DNA from: a candidate division WS1 bacterium
GTDB lineage: Bacteria; Armatimonadota; Zipacnadia; Zipacnadales; Zipacnadaceae
Assembly (NCBI GenBank): GCA_012523355.1
Contig: JAAYIR010000163.1
Span: 1 to 41,120, forward strand
Direction of reading: 5' to 3'
DNA: 41,120 nt
Both the position numbers and the translations under genes were made by a program. Positions 35,100-41,120 of the stretch are shown here, piece by piece (position 1 is the first letter of the stretch; every line of letters begins with the position of its first letter). The notes beneath the pieces were generated by a model. The model searched no databases. It was not told where the DNA came from and saw only the letters and a program-made list of their open reading frames with translations.

Positions 35100-35381
35100 C
35101 TACTTGACGGCGTCTTTGAGAGCTTTACCGGCTCGGAACTTCGGCACCTTGGTCGCCGCAATCTTGATCTTTTCTTTGGTCTGCGGGTTGATCCCGGTGC
35201 GGGCCTTCTGCTTGACCACTAGCCAGGAACCAAAGCCGGTCAACTGCACCGAGTTACCCTTCTTGAGGGCCGCGGTGACGGTGCCGATCACGGCCTCCAC
35301 GGCTGCACCGGCGTCCTTTTTGGACAGCCCGGAAGCCTTTGCTACAGCATCTACGAACTGCGCCTTGTTAACGGTGGCCAT
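35100..35381 (-). CDS. hup: HU family DNA-binding protein
   Basis: MATVNKAQFVDAVAKASGLSKKDAGAAVEAVIGTVTAALKKGNSVQLTGFGSWLVVKQKARTGINPQTKEKIKI. Confidence 0.96.
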   Translation of the reverse strand: MATVNKAQFVDAVAKASGLSKKDAGAAVEAVIGTVTAALKKGNSVQLTGFGSWLVVKQKARTGINPQTKEKIKIAATKVPKFRAGKALKDAVK

Positions 35382-35407
35382 ATGTGTGCCTCCCTTTTAG
35401 AGTAAGC

Positions 35408-35427
35408 CATGGCCCCTGGGGGCCATG
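35408..35427 (-). promoter_or_regulatory. Hairpin in the HU gene 5' region
   Basis: catggcccctgggggccatg palindrome between gpsA stop and HU ATG. Confidence 0.4.
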
Positions 35428-35490
35428 TGCTTGACTAGCGGTTCGCCACTCGAACTGCTGATTCCTGCTCACCAACGGGAATTCCTCAGG

Positions 35491-36510
35491 TTATTCTTCG
35501 GCCTCTGCCCGCTCGGGACGGGTCATCAGCGCACGTACGGCCTGCGCGACAGGTACGCCCTCGAAGAGGATCTGGCACAGCGCCTCGGTGATCGGCAAGG
35601 CGAGATTCAGCTCTCGCCCGAGTCGCCGTGCCGCCACCGCCGTGTAGACACCTTCCACCACCGAGTAGGAAGACTCTCGGACCTCCTCCCAGGTGCGTCC
35701 CCGAGCAAGCTGGTAACCGAGGTTCCAGTTGCGGCTCTCCCGGCTATTGGCTGTAGCCACCAGGTCTCCCACTCCGGCCACGCCCCAGAAGGTTTCGGCG
35801 CGTGCACCCAAGCGCGTGCCCAGGCGACACATCTCCGCCAGGCCGCGGGTAATGAGTGCGGCCTTGGCATTGGCTCCGTAGTCCAGCCCGTCAGAGATGC
35901 CGGCCCCGACGGCAATCACGTTCTTGAGGGCGCCACACAACTCCACTCCAATTATATCATAATTGCGATAGACACGGAAGAGTGGGGAGGAGAGCAGACG
36001 TTGGCCAAGAGCCGCCAATTCAGGATCGGTGGCTGCCGACACACTGACCGCGGGCATCTCGCGGGCGATCTCCGCCGACAGGTGCGGTCCGCTGAGCGCG
36101 GCGAGAGGGTAATCCTCACCCAGCACGTCAGCGATGACCTGGCTGATGCGCTGTCCTGTCTTCTCCTCCAAGCCCTTGGTGGCGCTAAGGAGGAAGGGCC
36201 GTGTCTGTAAATGTGGCTGCGCCTGCTGGAGGACCTGGCGCAACCACCGGGAGGGCACCGCAGCGACGACTACGTCGGCACCGCCTGGCGAGCCTTCCCT
36301 GCTCAGGGCTTCGCCGAGATCAGTGAAGATCTCCAGGTTCGAGGGCAGCTCAATCTCCGGGCGGTATCGGCGGTTGTGCCGGACCTGGCGCATCTCCTCT
36401 GCCAGGTCCTCCTCCAGACACCACAAGCGGACCGGGTGGCCCTGGCGGGCCAGCATCCAGGCGAGTGTCGTTCCCCAGGCTCCTGCGCCCAAGACAGTTA
36501 CATGCTCCAT
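35491..36510 (-). CDS. gpsA: NAD(P)H-dependent glycerol-3-phosphate dehydrogenase
   Basis: VTVLGAGAWGTTLAWMLARQGHPVRLW, SATKGLEEKTGQRIS, LSGPHLSAEIAREMP, ELCGALKNVIAVGAGISDGLDYGANAKAALITRGLAEM. Confidence 0.97.
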   Translation of the reverse strand: MEHVTVLGAGAWGTTLAWMLARQGHPVRLWCLEEDLAEEMRQVRHNRRYRPEIELPSNLEIFTDLGEALSREGSPGGADVVVAAVPSRWLRQVLQQAQPHLQTRPFLLSATKGLEEKTGQRISQVIADVLGEDYPLAALSGPHLSAEIAREMPAVSVSAATDPELAALGQRLLSSPLFRVYRNYDIIGVELCGALKNVIAVGAGISDGLDYGANAKAALITRGLAEMCRLGTRLGARAETFWGVAGVGDLVATANSRESRNWNLGYQLARGRTWEEVRESSYSVVEGVYTAVAARRLGRELNLALPITEALCQILFEGVPVAQAVRALMTRPERAEAEE

Positions 36511-36572
36511 GATGATCAGTTCGTGGGTCTCTGATCCACAGTCATCGATTCATAAACTCCGGGCTTCAGAGC

Positions 36573-37262
36573 TTACCGGTATTCCGTCTCGCTCTCCGGG
36601 CCGCTGGGGACGCCCTCGGCGACCGGGGCAGCGGCCGTCTGGCCGATCTTGCTCTCGGTGCCCGAGAGAAGCCGGCGGAGGTTGGGCAGATGGCGAATGA
36701 TCACCAGGACTGCCAGCCAGATTCCGAAGAGAGTATACGGCCCCTGCGCCGCGGCATGGGCCTGATCTCTGGGCAGCAGGGCCATCAGGACCGGCACAGA
36801 GATTATGGCGGTGATGGAGCCCAGCGAGATGTAGCGCGTCACGGCGACGACGAACAGCCAGACGGCAAAGCTCAGGACGCCCACTCGCCAGTCCAGTGCC
36901 AGGACGGCGCCCAGAGAGGTCGAGACCCCTCGACCGCCGCGCAGGCGCAGGTACGGCGAGAAGCAGTGCCCCACCACCGCTGCCAGGCCGATGCCGGCCA
37001 GATAGGGAAAGGGATCGCTGATCTGGACCTGGCGCAGCAGGAACCAGCCGGCCCAGGCTGCGGGGAGGAAGCCCTTGAGTAAGTCAGCGATCCACACCGC
37101 CGTGCCGACCCCGGGACCGAGGGCCCGCAGGGCGGTGCTGGCGCCGATGTTGCCGCTGCCGACCTCGCGCAGGTCAATGCCGCGGGCCCGGCCCACCAGG
37201 AGGCCGACCGGAATTCCGCCGATGAGATAAGCGACGACGATCAATATCCAGGGCAGTAGCAT
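36573..37262 (-). CDS. plsY: Glycerol-3-phosphate acyltransferase PlsY
   Basis: YLIGGIPVGLLVGRARGIDLREVGSGNIGASTALRALG, VVGHCFSPYLRLRGGRGVSTSLGAVLAL; internal ATG 37262 fits the family start. Confidence 0.95.
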   Translation of the reverse strand: MLLPWILIVVAYLIGGIPVGLLVGRARGIDLREVGSGNIGASTALRALGPGVGTAVWIADLLKGFLPAAWAGWFLLRQVQISDPFPYLAGIGLAAVVGHCFSPYLRLRGGRGVSTSLGAVLALDWRVGVLSFAVWLFVVAVTRYISLGSITAIISVPVLMALLPRDQAHAAAQGPYTLFGIWLAVLVIIRHLPNLRRLLSGTESKIGQTAAAPVAEGVPSGPESETEYR

Positions 37263-37396
37263 GGGGTGTTCCCCCTCGGCAAAGGGTCCAGGACTCGGGA
37301 TCAGGATCTGGGAATGACGGCAGGCCGTCTGGTCTTCATTCGCACTCCTGACCGCTGAGTCCTGCATTCCTCTCGTGCCATCACGGCACCTCTCGC

Positions 37397-38767
37397 CTAC
37401 TTCCGACTCTCTGAGGACTTGCGCAGGCGAAGTTCCACGGGTATAGAGCCCAGGTCAAACCGCTTGCGCAGGGAGTTCAGGAGATAGCGTTGATAGGAGA
37501 AGTGTACCAGTTGCGGGTCGTTGACGAAAAGCACAAAAACGGGGGGCGCCGTCTCCACCTGGGTCGCATACTTGATGCGGGCCGGACGTCCGCCCGGGGA
37601 GGGCGGCGCATGCCTGGCGACGGCTTCCTGGATTGCGCGGTTGAGTAGCCGGGTCTCGACTTGTGTGTGATACTGGCGGTGCAACTTCGCGGCCAGGGGC
37701 AGCAGCTCCGCTAAGCCCTCGCCGGTCAGGGCGCAGGTGAACAGGAAGGGACACTGTCCGGCGAACTTGAGCCGGTCGCGGGCCACGCGCTCGAAATCCT
37801 TGCGCAGGAGACGTTCAGCGGTCTTACGCTGGGGGGGCGAGAGGTCGCTGTCCTCGAAGGCCTTTTCTCGCACCAGATCCCATTTGTTGGCCAGGAGGAT
37901 CAGCGGGCGTCCGGCCCGGTCTACCTCCAGGGCGATGGCTGCGTCCTGCTGGGTCAGGCCCTCGGAGGCATCAAAGACCACCACGCCGATCTCGGCCCGC
38001 TGCAGCGCGCGCAGGGTGCGCAGGCTGGAATAGTACTCCAATCCCGTCGAGCGTCGTCCCCGCCGGCGCAGACCGGGGGTGTCCACCAGCACAAACCCCT
38101 GTTCGTCATACTGCAGGAGAGTGTCCACCACATCCCGGGTGGTGCCGGGCATCTCGCTGACGATCATCCGGGGTGTTCCCAAGAGCGCGTTGGTGACCGC
38201 CGACTTGCCCGCATTGGGACGGCCCAGGATCGCCAGGCCGATGGCGTCTTCGGGGATCGCCTCGGTCTCGCTTTCCGGGGGGAGGACTTCCAGTAGGGCC
38301 TGCTCGACGTCGTGCAGGCCGTGGTTATGCAGCGCGGAAACGGCCAGGGGGGTGCCGAAACCTAGCTCGGCGAAAGGCTCGGTCTCGCCGCGGCCCGACT
38401 CCAGCTTGTTCACCACCGGGACGACGGGCTTGCCGCTGCGGCGGGCGGCCTCGGCCACCTCGTGATCCGGGGCCACCAGGCCCTCCTGCCCGTCGAAGAG
38501 CAGCAGCAGGACGTCGGCCTCGGCCAGGGCCTGTGCTGCCTGCCCACGGACCTGGGCGATCAGTTCGTCTCCCTCGGCCCCGACCAATCCGCCGGTATCC
38601 ACGAGCATGACGCGACGGGCGCCCAGCTCAATCTCGGCGTACAGCCGGTCACGCGTGACACCGGCGACATCCTCCACCACCGCACGCCGCTGGCCCACCA
38701 GGCGGTTGAACAGCGTGGACTTGCCTACGTTGGTGCGTCCGATTATGGCGATGAGGGGTAGGGACAT
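37397..38767 (-). CDS. der: Ribosome-associated GTPase Der (EngA)
   Basis: Two G domains: IIGRTNVGKSTLFNRLVG and ILGRPNAGKSAVTNALLG; DTGG and DTPGLRRRGR; C-terminal KH-like domain. Confidence 0.98.
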   Translation of the reverse strand: MSLPLIAIIGRTNVGKSTLFNRLVGQRRAVVEDVAGVTRDRLYAEIELGARRVMLVDTGGLVGAEGDELIAQVRGQAAQALAEADVLLLLFDGQEGLVAPDHEVAEAARRSGKPVVPVVNKLESGRGETEPFAELGFGTPLAVSALHNHGLHDVEQALLEVLPPESETEAIPEDAIGLAILGRPNAGKSAVTNALLGTPRMIVSEMPGTTRDVVDTLLQYDEQGFVLVDTPGLRRRGRRSTGLEYYSSLRTLRALQRAEIGVVVFDASEGLTQQDAAIALEVDRAGRPLILLANKWDLVREKAFEDSDLSPPQRKTAERLLRKDFERVARDRLKFAGQCPFLFTCALTGEGLAELLPLAAKLHRQYHTQVETRLLNRAIQEAVARHAPPSPGGRPARIKYATQVETAPPVFVLFVNDPQLVHFSYQRYLLNSLRKRFDLGSIPVELRLRKSSESRK

Positions 38768-38834
38768 GGTTGGTAGTCAGAGAGTTGAGTGCATCCAACA
38801 GACTCCTGGTTAGGTTCGATCTCTAGTATCGCTG

Positions 38835-39806
38835 TCAGAATCCCATATGTCTACCGGTGCCCGGCTCCGTGACTAAACCCAGGATCAGGGCAATCAAGGC
38901 CATGCGCACGGGTACTCCCCCGGCGGCTTGCTCGAAGTAGGCGGCCCGAGGATCGGCGTCCACTTCTTCAGCGATCTCATCCACGCGGGGCAGGGGGTGG
39001 AGCACCATCATTTGTTCGCGGGCCTGGCGCATCATCTCTGCGGTCAGCACATATACGCCGCGGACGCGCTCATATTCCTCTGGCGTCTCGAAGCGCTCGC
39101 GCTGGATACGGGTCATGTAGAGCACGTCCAGTTCGGGAAGGACTCCGGCCAGATCGTCGGTTTCCTGCGGTCGGGTCCCGGACAGTTCCTGCACCTCATC
39201 CAGGGAGGCAGCGGGCATGGCAAGCTGCGGTGGGGCGATGCAGGTGATCTCATTGCCATACATGGCCAGCACCGGGGCCAGTGAGTGAACGGTGCGCCCG
39301 TACTTCAGGTCGCCCGCCAGCCCGACGCGCAGGCCGGTGAGTTTGCCCAGGCGTCGGCGGATGGTGAAGAGATCAGTCAGGGTCTGCGTGGGGTGATTGC
39401 GCGTGCCGTCGCCGGCGTTGATGACCGGTGTCTGGGTGGCGTCAGCGGCTGCTTGAGCCGAGCCGGACTCGGGATGCCGGATGACAATTACGTCGCAGTA
39501 TGAACCGATGATGCGCGCCGTGTCCTGAAGGCTTTCTCCCTTGGCGACGGAGCTGGCCTTGGGGTCCTGCATGCACATGACGCTGCCTCCCAGCCGGAGC
39601 ATGGCAGCAGTGAACGATAGCCGCGTGCGCGTGGAGGGCTCATAAAAGCAGGTGCAGAGAATGCGATCGAGAGGGGTGAAGGAGGGGCGCTCGGCCTGGT
39701 GTTCTACCAGGGATTGCGCCATGTCCCCCGCCACATCGAGGATCAGGTCAATTTCCTCCCGACTGTATTCGGCCAGGGAGATCAAATCGCGTCCGCTCAA
39801 CGGCAT
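38835..39806 (-). CDS. pyrB: Aspartate carbamoyltransferase catalytic subunit
   Basis: FYEPSTRTRLSFTAAMLRLGG, HPESGSAQAAA, VINAGDGTRNHPTQTLTDLFTI, VLHPLPRVDEI; ATG 39806 preceded by AGGAGG (ORF extends to 39911). Confidence 0.96.
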   Translation of the reverse strand: MPLSGRDLISLAEYSREEIDLILDVAGDMAQSLVEHQAERPSFTPLDRILCTCFYEPSTRTRLSFTAAMLRLGGSVMCMQDPKASSVAKGESLQDTARIIGSYCDVIVIRHPESGSAQAAADATQTPVINAGDGTRNHPTQTLTDLFTIRRRLGKLTGLRVGLAGDLKYGRTVHSLAPVLAMYGNEITCIAPPQLAMPAASLDEVQELSGTRPQETDDLAGVLPELDVLYMTRIQRERFETPEEYERVRGVYVLTAEMMRQAREQMMVLHPLPRVDEIAEEVDADPRAAYFEQAAGGVPVRMALIALILGLVTEPGTGRHMGF

Positions 39807-39910
39807 GGAGGACCTCCTAGGGACAAGCGTCCGGTGTTCTCCCCTCGCAGCGAGGAGAGCAGGGCAGGCGGGATCCAAGACCAGTCGGCCGGGGAGTCCC
39901 GCCCGGGCCA

Positions 39911-40795
39911 TTAACTCTGCAGCGCGGAGTTGATCTCATCGCGCATCCGGCGTGCAGCCTCGCCAGCAGCAGTGGCAAAGCTCTCTCCCTCGGTGGCCTG
40001 CCGGTAGGCAAAGATGAGGCTGCGGGAGGCGTTGACGATCGCGCCCAGCCGGTCATCGTCGAAGGCCCCGATCACCTCTGCAGCACCGGCGCCCTGTGCT
40101 CCGTAGCCCGGCACCAGGAAGGGGACACCCGGCAGCTTCCGGCGCAGATGCGCGAGCTGCTCCGGGTAGGTCGCCCCGACCACGGCTCCCAGCGCGGAGT
40201 AGCCGCGCTCGCCCCGCAGGGACGCGCCCATGAGCCGGACCTCCTCGCCCACGTGCTCATAGACACGATGGCTGCTGTCATCAATGCGCAAGTCCTGTAG
40301 CTCGGCGGCGGAGGGATTGGAGGTGTGCACCAGTACAAATACGCCGCTGCCGACGGCCTGCGCGGCCTCCAGGAAGGGCAAGATGCCGTCACTGCCCAGG
40401 TAGGGGTTGACGGTGAGAGCGTCCACGGGGGTCTCGCCGCCGAAGTAAGCCTGGGCATAGGCGGAGGCGGTCGAGCCGATGTCGTTGCGCTTGCCGTCCA
40501 GCATGACCAGCAACCCCTCACGCCGGGCCTCGGCGATCACCGCCCACAGCGCGTTGGAGGCAGCGCGGCCCAGGGCCTCGAAATACGCAGCCTGCAGCTT
40601 GACCACCGGAGCATAGGGGGCAACGGCAACGCAGATGCGCGTGCAGAATTCCACCACGGCCTCCGCGGGATGGCCATGCGCAGCCAGAAGGTCGTCGGGC
40701 AGAAGCTCCAGATTGGGGTCCAGGCCGACGCAGACGCGGCTATCCTTCTCCTCGACAGCGGCAAATAGACGGTCGGCGAAATTGGTCTCGGCCAC
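39911..40795 (-). CDS. pyrF: Orotidine 5'-phosphate decarboxylase (long PyrF type)
   Basis: VCVGLDPNLELLP, LVMLDGKRNDIGSTASAYAQAYFG, ALTVNPYLGSDGILPF, GVFVLVHTSNPSAAELQDL, LVPGYGAQGA; GTG start with SD AAGGAGG. Confidence 0.95.
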   Translation of the reverse strand: MAETNFADRLFAAVEEKDSRVCVGLDPNLELLPDDLLAAHGHPAEAVVEFCTRICVAVAPYAPVVKLQAAYFEALGRAASNALWAVIAEARREGLLVMLDGKRNDIGSTASAYAQAYFGGETPVDALTVNPYLGSDGILPFLEAAQAVGSGVFVLVHTSNPSAAELQDLRIDDSSHRVYEHVGEEVRLMGASLRGERGYSALGAVVGATYPEQLAHLRRKLPGVPFLVPGYGAQGAGAAEVIGAFDDDRLGAIVNASRSLIFAYRQATEGESFATAAGEAARRMRDEINSALQS

Positions 40796-40820
40796 GGCGC
40801 CCTCCTTCAGGCGTGCAGTA

Positions 40821-40841
40821 CGACGGGTGTCTCGCCCGTCG
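40821..40841 (-). promoter_or_regulatory. Hairpin in the pyrF 5' UTR
   Basis: cgacggg-tgtctcg-cccgtcg perfect 7-bp stem between promoter and SD. Confidence 0.5.
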
Positions 40842-40862
40842 CTCCCCGGGTAAGTGGCAGGG

Positions 40863-40892
40863 ATTATACGTGGCGGAGAGCAGGCGTGTCAA
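40863..40892 (-). promoter_or_regulatory. Consensus-hexamer sigma70 promoter for pyrF-pyrB
   Basis: Minus strand TTGACA-18 bp-TATAAT. Confidence 0.75.
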
Positions 40893-41002
40893 AGCCGCCT
40901 GGGACCTTGGGTCTGGCCCCGCAAAGTCCGTGACCGGAGCGTCGGAGCCGTGGTAGGCGAAGAGGTGGGTGAAGGCGCGGGCGAGGAGGCCTCACCCCCC
41001 GG

Positions 41003-41048
41003 CCCCCTCTCCCCGCGTCCTCGCCGCGCTCGTCCTGGGGAGAGGGGG
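41003..41048. repeat. Long hairpin CCCCCTCTCCCC...GGGGAGAGGGGG
   Basis: Perfect 12-bp inverted repeat, 22-nt loop. Confidence 0.6.
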
Positions 41049-41076
41049 AGTGGATTCGCGGAATTGGGCCGGCCTC

Positions 41077-41097
41077 CTGACGCGCAGGGCGCGTCAG
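41077..41097. repeat. Hairpin CTGACGCGC-AGG-GCGCGTCAG
   Basis: Perfect 9-bp stem, 3-nt loop. Confidence 0.6.
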
Positions 41098-41120
41098 TCG
41101 TGCGGCCCCTCCAGTGGGGA

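Noticed and set aside
1-41120. CRISPR array, prophage, transposase, integron or toxin-antitoxin module
   Set aside because: No regularly spaced repeats, no recombinase or phage-like proteins, and no convincing TA pair seen in the window

Overview
This is a high-GC bacterial chromosomal window of mostly ordinary, densely packed genes. I see no CRISPR array, prophage or transposase. Recognisable genes include uvrB, a secreted acetolactate decarboxylase, a CapA-type lipoprotein, a parvulin-like foldase, a glcD-glcE fusion followed by glcF, an MtnX-like phosphatase, a GH26-like glycosidase, an aldo/keto reductase, an ACT protein, a NagD-like HAD overlapping an MTAP/MTIP-type phosphorylase, MgtC, an EamA transporter, a LipM/LplA-like protein, gcvH, a homocysteine S-methyltransferase, a URO-D family protein, rmuC, thioredoxins, a 4-OT tautomerase, an FHA protein, a class III aminotransferase, tRNA-Pro(GGG), HU, gpsA, plsY, der, pyrB and pyrF. 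Less ordinary content: (1) two adjacent paralogs (30475-33238) sharing a CxxCEAFPxHRGxHY module and a conserved C-terminal domain, one fused to FHA; this is my best candidate for an undescribed family. (2) An HlyD-like adaptor fused to an NlpC/P60- or CHAP-like domain. (3) A 136-bp nested inverted-repeat element with 23-bp terminal arms, plus a related covarying hairpin in the pyrF leader. (4) Several near-consensus promoters placed only 5-11 nt from start codons, suggesting leaderless mRNAs. (5) A tandem run of low-complexity secreted DUF5666-like proteins. All calls are by eye; no database search was run.
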